The notes: a model not told the origin generated them from the letters alone. Counted from the stretch's first letter, positions 30,362-38,291 are shown. The stretch is DNA of 64,000 nucleotides from JACVRW01 sp963827065 (GCA_963827065.1 CAWGZM010000014.1:1-64000); one strand, 5' to 3'. Translations and numbers: made by a program.

Positions 30362-33160
30362 GTGTCCGAGAACCCGCCCACCCCCACGGCCACGTCCGAG
30401 GTCGTCGAAGAGCTGCTGCGCCAGCTCGTCGATGCCCGCTTCGTGCTCACGGACAGAGACGGCGCCGTCACCCGCTGGAGCCGCCCCGCCGAGGAGCTGT
30501 TCGGCTGGCCAGGCGCGCGCATGCTCGGCCGCCAGCTGCCCGACACGCTCGCCATGACCGAGGCGCTCCCGCGCGCCGGCGGCGTTCTTCAGACGACCGT
30601 ACGCCGCAGGAACGGCAGCGAGCTCGACATCACCTTGACCCTGGTCCCCGTGGGGATGAGCCAGAGCCTCGAGTTCAACGGCTTCCTCGAGGCGCTCGAG
30701 ATCGCCGCTCCGCGCGGCAACGCGATGCAGCAGCTGCAGCAGAGCCACCGCACGGTCGTGGACTGGATTCACGCCGCCCTGCGGGGCGAGGCGCGGCTCG
30801 AGGACGATGACCTGGCCGCCGGCACGATCGTCGCCTTCCGGCCGCTCGTGGAGCCGCCGCCGGCTCCGGTCTCCCATGACGAGGACGAGGAGGAGCTGTT
30901 CGCCGAGCCGGAGCCGAACCGGCCGCCGTCCCAGGCACCGGCCGCACTCGACCCCAGCCGCGTCGACGCGGTCGAGGAGCTCGGCGAGCGCCTCGCTGCC
31001 GAGCTCGGCGAGACGCGTGGCGCCCTTGCGGAGACCCGCGGAGCGGTCGACAGGCTGGAGCAGGAGCTCGCGCGGGCGCCGGAGGCCGACGAGGAGCTGA
31101 CGGCGAGGCTCGAGGAGCTGCGCGCAAGCGTGACGGCGCTCGAGGCACCGGCCGCCAAGGTCGAGCAGCTCGAGGCCGCGATCGCCGAGCAACGCGAGGC
31201 GGATGAGGGCCGCCGCGGCCTGGCCGATGAGCTGCGCGCGACACGCGCACAGGTCGAGTCGGTCGAGGCAGCGCTGGCCGAGCTCCATGAGCGAGCGGCC
31301 GCGTCCGCTGCGGAGGCAACCGCGCAGGTGCGCGAGCGGCTCGAGCAGCTCGAGCGCGACCTCGCCGAGCGAGGCGAGCGCAGCGACGGCCTCCGGGACG
31401 CGATTGACCAGACGAGCGCGAAGGTCGACGAGCTCGCCCGCGGGCTCGCAGAGGGCGCGGCGGATGCCGAACAGCGCCGCCACACGAGCGCTGAGCGGGA
31501 CGAGCGGCTGCGCACAGAGCTCGAGGAGACGCGCACGAAGCTTGAGGCGCTCGCGGGCGAGCGCATCGAGGAACAGCGCCTGCTGGCCGGCGAGCTCGCC
31601 GAGACACACGCCAAGCTGGAGGCGCTCGAGCGCGCCATGGGTGACGAGCACGAGCGCGCCGACGAGGCGCGGGCCGTGCTCGCCGAGCTCGGCCGCGAGC
31701 TGGCCGAGCTGCGCTCCGCGCCGCCGGCCCAAGCCGCCAGCGAGCCCGCTGGCGCCGAGCCCGCCACCGCCGCGGCGGCAGAGGCGGCCGGCGAGGCCCT
31801 GAAGGCCATCGAGCGCCTGACCGCGCGCGCGGAGCAGGCGGCCGATGCCGCCCGCAGCCATTCGTCGCGCGCCTACGACGCGTCGGGTGCGGCAGAGGCG
31901 CGCGCTTCGCGCGCCGAGGAGGCCGCCGCCGCTGCGGAGGCGCAGGCGAGCCGCGCGGCCGAGAGCATCGCGGGCGTCGAGAGGCGCTCCGAGCGTGCCG
32001 AGCAGGCGCTCGCCGGAGTGGAGTCTCAGGTCCTGGCCGCGCGAGCGGCGGCGGAATCGGTGGAGGACCGGGCCACGCGCGCCCAAGAGGCGCTCGGCGC
32101 CGTCGAGGAGCACTCCGAGCGTGCCCGCGAGATCGTCGCCGAGGTCGAGGCCCATGTGGGCCGCGCCGGCGAGGCGGTGTCCGCCGCCGAGGCGCATGCA
32201 GCCCACGCCGAAGAGGCGCTGTCGGCCGTCGAGGGCCAGGCGCAACGAGCTGAGGCGGCCGCGGCGGGGGCCCAGGCCGAGGGCGAGCGCGTGCTGGCCG
32301 CGGCGACTCGCGTAGGCGATGCACAGGGCGCGGCCGAGCGGGCCGAGGCCGCCGCCGGCGAGCTACGCGATGCGGTCGAGCGCGTGACCGGCGCCGAGGG
32401 GCGCATGGATGCCCAGCTGGCGCGCGTCCTCGACAGCGCGAACGGGACCGAGAGTGGTGCGATCCGCGCGGAGGCCGCCGCCTCGAGTGCCGCCGGCGAC
32501 GCCGAGCGCGTCGGCGAAGAGGTGCGCAGGCTGGCTGAGGTGGCCGCCGCGGCCGAGCGCGAGGCCGAGCGGGCACGCGAGGCGGCGGAGGCCGCACAAC
32601 AGGCGGCCGAGGCCGCGCGCGTCGCCGCCGAACAGGCGAGCGAGGCCGGTCAGGACTACCGCGAGGCGGCGCGGCCGCTCGTCCGCTACGACGCGCCGGC
32701 TGCCGCCGACGCGCACGCTCACGCCCCGCACGGCGCCGGCGACGGCAACGGCAACGGGAACGGGAACGGCCACGGCGATCCGCGCCGGCCGCTTTTCGCC
32801 AAGCCCGAAACCGGCCCGGCGCGGCCGCCGCGACCGGGCTTCGACGACGCCCCCAAGCCGATGGCCGTGATCGCACTCGACGGCCACTTCAAGGAGCTGA
32901 ATCCGGCATTCAGCGATCTCGTCGGCTACAGCGAGGCGGAGTTCGCCGCGGCCGTCTGGCCGCCGGTGATGGACCGCGCGAACCTCCAGAAGCATCGCGA
33001 GCAGATCAGGGCCATGCTCGCGGGCACGATGCAATCTGCGGAGGTCAAGACCGGCTACGTGCACGCCCAGGGCCTCCTCGTGCCGGTGGTGGGGCGCATC
33101 GAGCTCGTGCGGGAGAACGGCGAGCCGAGCCACTTCCTGCTCGAGGCCGCCGGCCGCTGA
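30362..33160 (+). CDS. PAS - long Ala/Glu-rich coiled coil - PAS protein
   Basis: A 932-residue protein starting at GTG. Residues ~15-115 look like a PAS domain (VLTDRDGAVTRWSRPAEELFGWP). A short helical linker and an acidic stretch (HDEDEEELFAEPEP) come next. Residues ~195-770 are one long helical coiled coil, extremely rich in Ala, Glu and Arg; its second half contains tandem 14-residue repeats. A His/Asn/Gly linker (GDGNGNGNGNGHGD) leads to a second PAS domain (~835-932, VIALDGHFKELNPAFSDLVGYS). There is no kinase, GGDEF, EAL or methyl-accepting domain and no membrane helix. It may be a cytoplasmic sensory scaffold or polarity protein. I do not recognise it as a named family. Confidence 0.75.
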   Translation: MSENPPTPTATSEVVEELLRQLVDARFVLTDRDGAVTRWSRPAEELFGWPGARMLGRQLPDTLAMTEALPRAGGVLQTTVRRRNGSELDITLTLVPVGMSQSLEFNGFLEALEIAAPRGNAMQQLQQSHRTVVDWIHAALRGEARLEDDDLAAGTIVAFRPLVEPPPAPVSHDEDEEELFAEPEPNRPPSQAPAALDPSRVDAVEELGERLAAELGETRGALAETRGAVDRLEQELARAPEADEELTARLEELRASVTALEAPAAKVEQLEAAIAEQREADEGRRGLADELRATRAQVESVEAALAELHERAAASAAEATAQVRERLEQLERDLAERGERSDGLRDAIDQTSAKVDELARGLAEGAADAEQRRHTSAERDERLRTELEETRTKLEALAGERIEEQRLLAGELAETHAKLEALERAMGDEHERADEARAVLAELGRELAELRSAPPAQAASEPAGAEPATAAAAEAAGEALKAIERLTARAEQAADAARSHSSRAYDASGAAEARASRAEEAAAAAEAQASRAAESIAGVERRSERAEQALAGVESQVLAARAAAESVEDRATRAQEALGAVEEHSERAREIVAEVEAHVGRAGEAVSAAEAHAAHAEEALSAVEGQAQRAEAAAAGAQAEGERVLAAATRVGDAQGAAERAEAAAGELRDAVERVTGAEGRMDAQLARVLDSANGTESGAIRAEAAASSAAGDAERVGEEVRRLAEVAAAAEREAERAREAAEAAQQAAEAARVAAEQASEAGQDYREAARPLVRYDAPAAADAHAHAPHGAGDGNGNGNGNGHGDPRRPLFAKPETGPARPPRPGFDDAPKPMAVIALDGHFKELNPAFSDLVGYSEAEFAAAVWPPVMDRANLQKHREQIRAMLAGTMQSAEVKTGYVHAQGLLVPVVGRIELVRENGEPSHFLLEAAGR
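31886..32263 (+). repeat. tandem 14-residue (42-nt) coding repeats
   Basis: About nine consecutive 14-residue units inside the PAS/coiled-coil gene, for example GVERRSERAEQALA, SVEDRATRAQEALG, AVEEHSERAREIVA and AVEGQAQRAEAAAA (written here one residue out of register). The period equals two heptads. The pattern is Val/Ala-Glu-x-x-x-x-Arg-Ala-x-Glu-Ala with a small residue between units; decayed units continue on both sides. Confidence 0.7.
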
Positions 33161-33168
33161 CCCGTCGT

Positions 33169-33174
33169 TAGTCT
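33169..33174 (+). promoter_or_regulatory. -10 element of the amidohydrolase gene
   Basis: TAGTCT, 8 nt before the GTG start, just after the stop of the PAS/coiled-coil gene. Confidence 0.5.
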
Positions 33175-33182
33175 CTCCGCCC

Positions 33183-34298
33183 GTGGTCTCGGACGACGGC
33201 ATCCTGCCCTGGCTAAACCGCATGAGCGACGAGATCCCGGGCCTCGAGCCGCTCGACGCGCACACGCACATCGGCTCGAACGACCCGGACGGCTACAGCT
33301 GCGGCCGCGACGAGCTCATGGCGGCGCTCGAGCGGATCGACGGGCGGGCGATCGTCTTCCCGATGCAGGAGCCGGGCGGGTACCGGGAGCCGAACGACAT
33401 GGTCATCCGCGAGGCCGAGGCGTCCGGCGGGAGCCTGTTCCCGTTCTGCCGCCTCGACCCGCACGACGCCCCGCTCGCCGAGGCCGAGCGGGCACTCGCG
33501 GCGGGTGCCCGCGGCATCAAGCTGCACCCGCGCGCCGAGGGCTTCGCGCTCAATCATCCCGACCTGCAGCCGGTCTTCGCGCTCGCGGAGGAGCAGCGCC
33601 TGACGATCCTCTGCCACGCCGGCCGCGGCATTCCCGCGCTCGGACGGCACGCCCTCGAGGCCTGCGGCCGCTACCCCGGCATGCGGCTGATCCTCGCCCA
33701 CGCGGGCATCTCGGACCTCTCCTGGATCTGGCGCCTCGCCCCGGAGCATCCAAACCTCTTCTTCGACACGTCCTGGTGGTCGCCGAGCGATCTCCAGACG
33801 CTGCTGGCCTTGGTCCCGCCGGGCCAGGTCCTCATGGCCAGTGACGCTCCCTACGGGACGCCCGCATGGGGCGCGGCCTCGGCGCTCCGCCACGCGCTCC
33901 AGGTCGGCCTCGACCACGACCAGGTGCGCGGAGTCATGGGCGGGCAGGCAGCCCGCCTGCTCGCCGGCGAGGCCCCGCTCGACCTCGGTTCGGCGCCGGG
34001 TCCCGGCCGGCTCTCACGCGACCCGCTGCTCGACCGCGTCTACGCGTTCCTGCTGAGCGCGCTGGGCCAGATGTTCAACGGCGTCGAGCCGGCCGAGACG
34101 CTGTCGCTCGTGCGGCTCGCCTGCGACATGGGCGACGACGCGCCGCAGGCGCCGGTCTGTCACGCGGTCCTCGAGCTGCTCGACGAACGCGATCGCTATT
34201 CGGCCGAGGGCGACGGCAGGCCCGAGCGCTTCGCCCCCGGGCTGCACTTCGTGGTTGCGGCTGCGTGTCTGGCGCGTACTCCCGACGTCCCCGTCTGA
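33183..34298 (+). CDS. amidohydrolase-family metal hydrolase (TIM barrel)
   Basis: A 371-residue amidohydrolase-2-like protein. Metal ligands appear as DAHTHIG near residue 27, a barrel strand RGIKLHPRAEGF, LCHAGRGIP, LAHAGISD and a final ASDAPYGTPA aspartate. The C-terminal ~110 residues, beyond the barrel, are helical (AFLLSALGQMFNGVEP) and not part of the usual domain. Family members hydrolyse or decarboxylate a wide range of substrates, so no specific reaction is offered. The GTG start has a TAGTCT hexamer 8 nt upstream. Confidence 0.82.
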   Translation: MVSDDGILPWLNRMSDEIPGLEPLDAHTHIGSNDPDGYSCGRDELMAALERIDGRAIVFPMQEPGGYREPNDMVIREAEASGGSLFPFCRLDPHDAPLAEAERALAAGARGIKLHPRAEGFALNHPDLQPVFALAEEQRLTILCHAGRGIPALGRHALEACGRYPGMRLILAHAGISDLSWIWRLAPEHPNLFFDTSWWSPSDLQTLLALVPPGQVLMASDAPYGTPAWGAASALRHALQVGLDHDQVRGVMGGQAARLLAGEAPLDLGSAPGPGRLSRDPLLDRVYAFLLSALGQMFNGVEPAETLSLVRLACDMGDDAPQAPVCHAVLELLDERDRYSAEGDGRPERFAPGLHFVVAAACLARTPDVPV

Positions 34299-34319
34299 CG
34301 GCAGTTTTGCGTTCTGCCG
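34299..34319. terminator. hairpin after the amidohydrolase gene
   Basis: CGGCAG/CTGCCG 6-bp stem with a 9-base loop directly after the stop codon, in the ~100-base gap between convergent genes. It has no U-tract downstream. The rest of the gap shows no other feature I can name. Confidence 0.4.
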
Positions 34320-34401
34320 ACCGGGTAGGCCCTAGAGAGAGGGTCGCCGGAGCTGCGTGGTCGGATCTTCCGGGGACGCCAGGCGGAAACGGCTGACCCG
34401 C

Positions 34402-34749
34402 TTAATCGCCGAGCACGAACATCTCGAAACCCACAGCCGGGTGGAACGTGATCTGGCTGTGGTAGGCGATGACCGGCCGGCCCACGAGCTCCTCCACGGC
34501 GTCCGTGAACTGCTTCGCCTCCGTCTCCTGGAAGCGCAGCCGCACGTCGCGCACCAGCTTCTCCTCGCCGCTTTCGACGAGCGTCCTCTCGACGGTGGTG
34601 AGGATGTCCTCGAGCACGCAGAGCACGTAGTCGTCGAACGCGTAGGTCTTCGCCTTCGTGGGCCCACGGCCGTAGCTCTCGCGAAAGATGCCAACGATCG
34701 CGTTCGAGATGGCGGCCAGCCGCTCGCCGTCGGCCTCGACCTGACTCAC
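34402..34749 (-). CDS. DUF2294 protein
   Basis: A 115-residue protein of the DUF2294 family: ISNAIVGIFRESYGRGPTKAK, a DDYVLCVLEDILTTVE segment, VRLRFQE and a VIAYHSQITFHPAVGFEMFVL end. The family is small, cytoplasmic and of unknown function, often found in Gram-positive stress contexts. Its GTG start overlaps the stop of the sigma factor gene by four bases (GTGA), so the two are translated together. This suggests a role linked to that sigma factor, which is inference. Confidence 0.85.
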   Translation of the reverse strand: MSQVEADGERLAAISNAIVGIFRESYGRGPTKAKTYAFDDYVLCVLEDILTTVERTLVESGEEKLVRDVRLRFQETEAKQFTDAVEELVGRPVIAYHSQITFHPAVGFEMFVLGD

Positions 34750-35804
34750 GCGACCTCTCGCAGCGCCTCGAGCTCACGCCGCATCGCGAGCCGCTTGAGC
34801 GCCTTCGACTCGAGCTGGCGCACGCGCTCGGCCGACAGCCCCAGCCGGCGGCCCGTCTCACGCAACGGCTGCGGATCCTCGCCGTCGATCCCGTAGCGGA
34901 GCTGGATCACATGCCGCTCGGTCTCCGGGAGCTCATCCACAGTCCGCCGCAGGAGCTCCTCGCTCAGGCTCAGCTCGACCTCCTGGTCGACCGGCGGCGA
35001 GTCGCCCTCGAGCAGGTCGCGCAGCGCCGTGTCGCCCTCCTCGCCGACCGGCCGGTCGAGGCTGGTGACCGTGCGCGCCGCCTCACGGACCTCCTCGACC
35101 TGGCTCAGAGGTAGCTCGGCCGCGGCGGCGATCTCCTCGTCGCTCGGCTCGCGTCCGAGCTTCGCCGACAGCTCTCGCTCGGCGCGGACGATCTTGCGCT
35201 CGCGCTGGCCGATGTGGACCGGGATCCGGATCGTGCGTGCCTTGTTGGCGAGCCCGCGCTGGATCGCCTGGCGGATCCAGAAGGTGGCGTAGGTAGAGAA
35301 CTTGTAGCCCTTGCGCCAGTCGAACTTCTCGGCCGCGCGGATCAGGCCGAAGATGCCCTCCTGGATGAGATCCAGCAGCGACAGCTCCTGGCCCTGGTAC
35401 TTCTTGGCGATCGAGACCACGAGGCGCAGGTTCGAGTTGATCATGCGCTCCTTGGCGGCGAGGTCGCCCTGCTCGATGCGCTTGGCGAGCTCGATCTCCT
35501 CGGTCGCGGTCAGCAGCGGGTAGCGCCGGATCTCGTTGAGGAACAGCTGCAGCGCATCGGTGGTGGCGGCGGCCAGCTCGCCGTTGCGGAAGCCGGTCGG
35601 CTCCACCGGCGTGCGTCCGCAGTCGTCCGACACGTCGATGCCGCGACTCTCGAGCAGCTCCTCGATCGTGTCGACGTCGTCGGCGAGCAGGTCGAGCGCC
35701 TGCGCCAGCTCGTCGAGCTCGGACAGGTTCACGCAGCCGCGGTCCTCGCCGCGGCCAACCAAGGCGGCGACCTCGGGACGGGCGGTGAGCTCAGGGACGC
35801 TCAC
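34746..35804 (-). CDS. sigma-70 family RNA polymerase factor (group 1/2)
   Basis: A 352-residue sigma factor with regions 1.2, 2, 3 and 4. Region 1.2 is near residues 80-112 (LQLFLNEIRRYPLLTATEE); region 2 has NLRLVVSIAKKYQGQELSLLDLIQEG and FSTYATFWIRQAIQRGLANK; region 3 contains IRIPVHIGQRERK; region 4 ends with LGLSAERVRQLESKALKRL. The spacing suits a primary or close group-2 factor. The N-terminal ~75 residues are not conserved and include an acidic segment. It starts at GTG with TAGCAT 7 nt upstream, so its mRNA looks leaderless. It is co-transcribed with DUF2294 and lies next to a STAS anti-sigma antagonist, which hints at a stress role. Confidence 0.92.
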   Translation of the reverse strand: MSVPELTARPEVAALVGRGEDRGCVNLSELDELAQALDLLADDVDTIEELLESRGIDVSDDCGRTPVEPTGFRNGELAAATTDALQLFLNEIRRYPLLTATEEIELAKRIEQGDLAAKERMINSNLRLVVSIAKKYQGQELSLLDLIQEGIFGLIRAAEKFDWRKGYKFSTYATFWIRQAIQRGLANKARTIRIPVHIGQRERKIVRAERELSAKLGREPSDEEIAAAAELPLSQVEEVREAARTVTSLDRPVGEEGDTALRDLLEGDSPPVDQEVELSLSEELLRRTVDELPETERHVIQLRYGIDGEDPQPLRETGRRLGLSAERVRQLESKALKRLAMRRELEALREVA

Positions 35805-35811
35805 GCTTCGG

Positions 35812-35817
35812 ATGCTA
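35812..35817 (-). promoter_or_regulatory. -10 element of the sigma factor gene
   Basis: TAGCAT on the minus strand, 7 nt before the GTG start of the sigma factor gene. Confidence 0.5.
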
Positions 35818-35844
35818 CGCCGACGCGCCCGCCGCTGCCAGGGG

Positions 35845-36177
35845 TCAGGCCGCGCCCGGGGCGTCGTCGACCATTTCGAGGCGCTCCTCGAGCCGGGTGA
35901 TCGAGAAGACGCGCTGGACCGCCACCGGCCCGCGCACGACCACGAGGCGCCGGCCGTCCTCGCGAGCGCGCTCGTCCGCCGTCACGACGGCCCGCAGCCC
36001 GGTCGAGTCGAGAAAGCTGAGCTGCGACAGGTCGAGTATGAGCAGGGACGGCCCGTCGGCCTCCACGCGCTTCAGCGCTTCCTCCACCTTGCCGACGCTC
36101 GAGAGGTCGAGCTCCCCCTTCAGTGAGACCGTCACCTGTGCGCCCGAGTCCTGGGTGGTGACCTCGAGGATCTCCAT
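35845..36177 (-). CDS. STAS-domain anti-sigma factor antagonist
   Basis: A 110-residue SpoIIAA/RsbV-like protein. It has VSLKGELDLSSVGKVEEAL, then LLILDLSQLSFLDSTGLRAVV with Ser58 as the likely phosphorylated residue, and a C-terminal helix. Such proteins free a sigma factor by binding its anti-sigma kinase when unphosphorylated. The kinase is not in the window. The start ATG has TAGGTT 8 nt upstream. The gene lies 40 bases upstream of the sigma gene on the same strand, but that sigma is not of the SigB/SigF type, so a direct link is uncertain. Confidence 0.9.
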   Translation of the reverse strand: MEILEVTTQDSGAQVTVSLKGELDLSSVGKVEEALKRVEADGPSLLILDLSQLSFLDSTGLRAVVTADERAREDGRRLVVVRGPVAVQRVFSITRLEERLEMVDDAPGAA

Positions 36178-36185
36178 TCTTGCGG

Positions 36186-36191
36186 AACCTA
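36186..36191 (-). promoter_or_regulatory. -10 element of the STAS gene
   Basis: TAGGTT on the minus strand, 8 nt before the ATG. It overlaps the TAG stop codon of the upstream TauE/SafE half. Confidence 0.45.
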
Positions 36192-36563
36192 GCGCAGTCC
36201 CGCCTTGCCTGCGAGCTGCCAGGCGAACAGGAGCTGGACCGCCGCGAAGGACAGCTCGAGCGCGCGCTCGGAAACCACGTTGGAGAGCACCACGCCGGCC
36301 AGCACCCCGAGCGGCGACAGCACCCCGATGATGATGCCGTCGCGCAGCCGCACGTTGCCGTACTCGCGCTGCCGCCACGTCCCGACGAGCGACACGATGA
36401 CGATCGCCACCAGCGAGGTCGCCTGGGCGCCGAGCTGCGACTCCTCGGCGAACAGCACTAGCGCCGGGACGAACAGGACGCCGCCGCCCACTCCCAGGAG
36501 ACCGCCGGCCACCCCGGCCGCGAAGCCGAGCGCCAGCAGGCCGGTCAGGTCGACGGCGTCCAT
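36189..36563 (-). CDS. TauE/SafE-type membrane protein, second half
   Basis: A 124-residue membrane protein with about four helices. It carries the TauE/SafE (DUF81) repeat signature VAGGLLGVGGGVLFVPAL and a later YGNVRLRDGIIIGVLSPLGVLAG segment. Full-length sulfite/organic anion exporters are ~250 residues with two such repeats; this is one repeat. It starts with ATG directly after the TAG stop of the preceding half, in the same frame. The two probably pair as a heterodimer, or were a single gene split by one stop codon. The substrate is not evident. Confidence 0.8.
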   Translation of the reverse strand: MDAVDLTGLLALGFAAGVAGGLLGVGGGVLFVPALVLFAEESQLGAQATSLVAIVIVSLVGTWRQREYGNVRLRDGIIIGVLSPLGVLAGVVLSNVVSERALELSFAAVQLLFAWQLAGKAGLR

Positions 36564-36920
36564 CTAGAAGATCAGCACGGCCGCCGACGCAAGCAGCAAC
36601 GCGACGAAGGCGCCCGCCACGGCCTTCTCAGAGATTCGCTGCTGAAGCGCGGTGCCGGCCACGACGCCTGCCACCGCGGGCACGGCGATCAGGAGGCCCT
36701 TGCCGAGGTCGACGTTGCCGTAGCCGGCCTGCGCGCCGGCCGCCAGCGCTCCGATCACGATGATCGCGGCGAGCGACGTGCCGGTGGCCTCCTTCTGCCC
36801 GTAACCCAGCCAGATTACGAGCAGCGGGACGATGATCGTGCCGCCCCCGACCCCGAACAGGCCCGAGAACGCACCCGCCGCGGTGGCGATGGCGGCGAGG
36901 CGAAGCAGCCTGGACGACAT
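36564..36920 (-). CDS. TauE/SafE-type membrane protein, first half
   Basis: A 118-residue membrane protein of about four helices with the same repeat signature (FSGLFGVGGGTIIVPLLV) and YGNVDLGKGLLIAVPAVAGVVAG. Together with the next gene it makes one complete two-repeat TauE/SafE transporter. The ATG is preceded by TAGTAT at 8 nt. Divergent from otsB with 20 bases between the starts. Half-size proteins of this family are known elsewhere, so the split need not be a defect. Confidence 0.8.
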   Translation of the reverse strand: MSSRLLRLAAIATAAGAFSGLFGVGGGTIIVPLLVIWLGYGQKEATGTSLAAIIVIGALAAGAQAGYGNVDLGKGLLIAVPAVAGVVAGTALQQRISEKAVAGAFVALLLASAAVLIF

Positions 36921-36927
36921 CGCGGGG

Positions 36928-36934
36928 CATACTA
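36928..36934. promoter_or_regulatory. shared symmetric -10 element, TauE/SafE half / otsB
   Basis: CATACTA. Plus strand: CATACT, 7 nt before the otsB GTG. Minus strand: TAGTAT, 8 nt before the TauE/SafE ATG. The A and T at positions 2 and 6 are shared by both readings. Confidence 0.55.
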
Positions 36935-36940
36935 CGGCCA

Positions 36941-37753
36941 GTGTCCGCTCCTCCTGCAGAGGCGCTCGCCGAGGCGCTCGAGCCCCTGACCCGCGACCCG
37001 GCCCGGGGCGCCGTCTTCTGCGACGTCGACGGCGTGCTCGCCCCGATCGTCCAGAGACCCGAGGACGCGCACGTGCGCGAGGAAACCTCCGTGCTGCTCG
37101 GCCGGCTCGCCCGCCGCTACGCCTGCGTCGCCTGCATCTCGGGCCGTGCCGCCGCTGACGTGCGCCGGCTCGTGGGGGTCGGTGGGATCGCCTACGCCGG
37201 CTCGCACGGCGCCGAGCTGCTCGAGCCGGGCTCGGCGTCGCCGCGGACGGTGCCGGCGTTCAAGAGCTGGGAGGAGCGCGTCAAGCGCTTCGCCGCCGAT
37301 CGGGATACACCTGAGGCGCGCCGGCTGCGGGTCCGGATCGAGGACAAGGGTCCGATCGCCGCCTTCCACTGGCGCGGCGCCCCCGACGAGGACGGCGCGC
37401 GCACGCTGCTCGAGGGCCTCGCGCAGGAGGCCGAGGCGGCCGGCTTCTCGACGCACTGGGGCCGCAAGGTGCTCGAGGTCCGGCCGCCGGTACCGATCGA
37501 CAAGGGCCAGGCGGTGCGCGACCTGGTCACGCGCTCCGGTGCGCGCACCGCGCTCTACGGCGGCGACGACGCGACCGACCTCGATGCCTTCAGCGAGCTC
37601 GAGGCGCTGGTGGGCGAGGGCGTGCTCGACGCCGCCGTCCGCGTCGGCGTGCGCTCCGACGAGGGCCCGCGCGCGATCGTCGAGCAGGCCGACCTGGTCG
37701 TGGACGGAGTGGAGGGGTTCTCGCGGGTGCTGACCGTCCTCGCCGAAGCGTGA
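36941..37753 (+). CDS. otsB: trehalose-6-phosphate phosphatase
   Basis: A 270-residue HAD-fold phosphatase of the OtsB group: motif I FCDVDGVLAPI (Asp28 and Asp30), ISGRAAADVRRLVG, YAGSHGAELL, VLEVRPPVPIDKGQAVRDL and motif IV LYGGDDATDLDAF. It removes phosphate from trehalose 6-phosphate to give trehalose, an osmoprotectant and carbon store. The partner synthase otsA is not in the window. GTG start with CATACT 7 nt upstream. It is followed by a small membrane protein gene 13 bases downstream, probably in the same transcript. Confidence 0.92.
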   Translation: MSAPPAEALAEALEPLTRDPARGAVFCDVDGVLAPIVQRPEDAHVREETSVLLGRLARRYACVACISGRAAADVRRLVGVGGIAYAGSHGAELLEPGSASPRTVPAFKSWEERVKRFAADRDTPEARRLRVRIEDKGPIAAFHWRGAPDEDGARTLLEGLAQEAEAAGFSTHWGRKVLEVRPPVPIDKGQAVRDLVTRSGARTALYGGDDATDLDAFSELEALVGEGVLDAAVRVGVRSDEGPRAIVEQADLVVDGVEGFSRVLTVLAEA

Positions 37754-37766
37754 GCCGCGCGTCCAG

Positions 37767-38291
37767 GTGAGGTTCCGCGACTTCCTGCGCGTGTCGGTGA
37801 TCCTCTTCGGCGGCTCCGCCACCGCCCTTGCGGTCGTCTCCGTGGCGGGTGCCTCGCGCGCAGACACCAACACGCTCGTGTACGTCGCCGCGATCTGGTG
37901 GTGCCTCGCGACGCTCGCGGGGCTGTGGATCGGCCGCCGGCTCGAGCCCACGCCCGGCATCGCCGGCCTGCTCGCCGACGCGCGCAAGACGAACGCCCTG
38001 CCCGAGCTCGAGCCCGGCACGGTGCTCTTCAACCGGCTCTGGGGGCTGATCGTGCTGACGATCGGCGCGGCGGTGATCGGCTTCTGGTTCCCGCAGGTGC
38101 CGGCGGTCGCCACCGGCTACTGCCTGCTGGTGGCGCTCGTCTGGCGGCGCCAGTCGGCGGCGGTGGAGGCGATCGAGGGCCGCGACGGGATCGAATTCTG
38201 GTTCGACCGCACCTCGCCGCTCGGAAAGCCGCAGCTTTTGCGCTTGCCCGGCCTGCGCAAGGTCGAGCCGGTGCCGGTCGAGCCGGCGTAG
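37767..38291 (+). CDS. conserved small membrane protein (hypothetical)
   Basis: A 174-residue protein with four predicted helices: two in residues ~8-55 (VSVILFGGSATALAVVSVAG, LVYVAAIWWCLATLAGLWIG) and two in ~90-125 (LWGLIVLTIGAAVIGFWFP, VATGYCLLVALVW). The C-terminal ~45 residues are cytoplasmic and include IEFWFDRTSPLGKPQLLRLPGLRK. I do not recognise the family. It follows otsB closely. Its stop codon shares its last two bases with the long palindrome at 38290. Confidence 0.65.
   Translation: MRFRDFLRVSVILFGGSATALAVVSVAGASRADTNTLVYVAAIWWCLATLAGLWIGRRLEPTPGIAGLLADARKTNALPELEPGTVLFNRLWGLIVLTIGAAVIGFWFPQVPAVATGYCLLVALVWRRQSAAVEAIEGRDGIEFWFDRTSPLGKPQLLRLPGLRKVEPVPVEPA

Noticed and set aside
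29417..32245. 942-codon open frame antisense to the YhaM-like and PAS/coiled-coil genes
   Set aside because: It is the Leu/Gly/Arg-rich complement of Ala/Glu-rich codons; both plus-strand genes have conserved domains.
32741..32780. GGCAAC/GGGAAC repeats as a possible microsatellite or regulatory repeat
   Set aside because: They encode an in-frame Gly/Asn linker between the coiled coil and PAS domain, a normal flexible spacer.
35840..35849. GGGGTCAGG near the STAS stop as another copy of the dispersed repeat
   Set aside because: Only nine bases match and they include the stop codon; the following bases differ from TCTTGCA.
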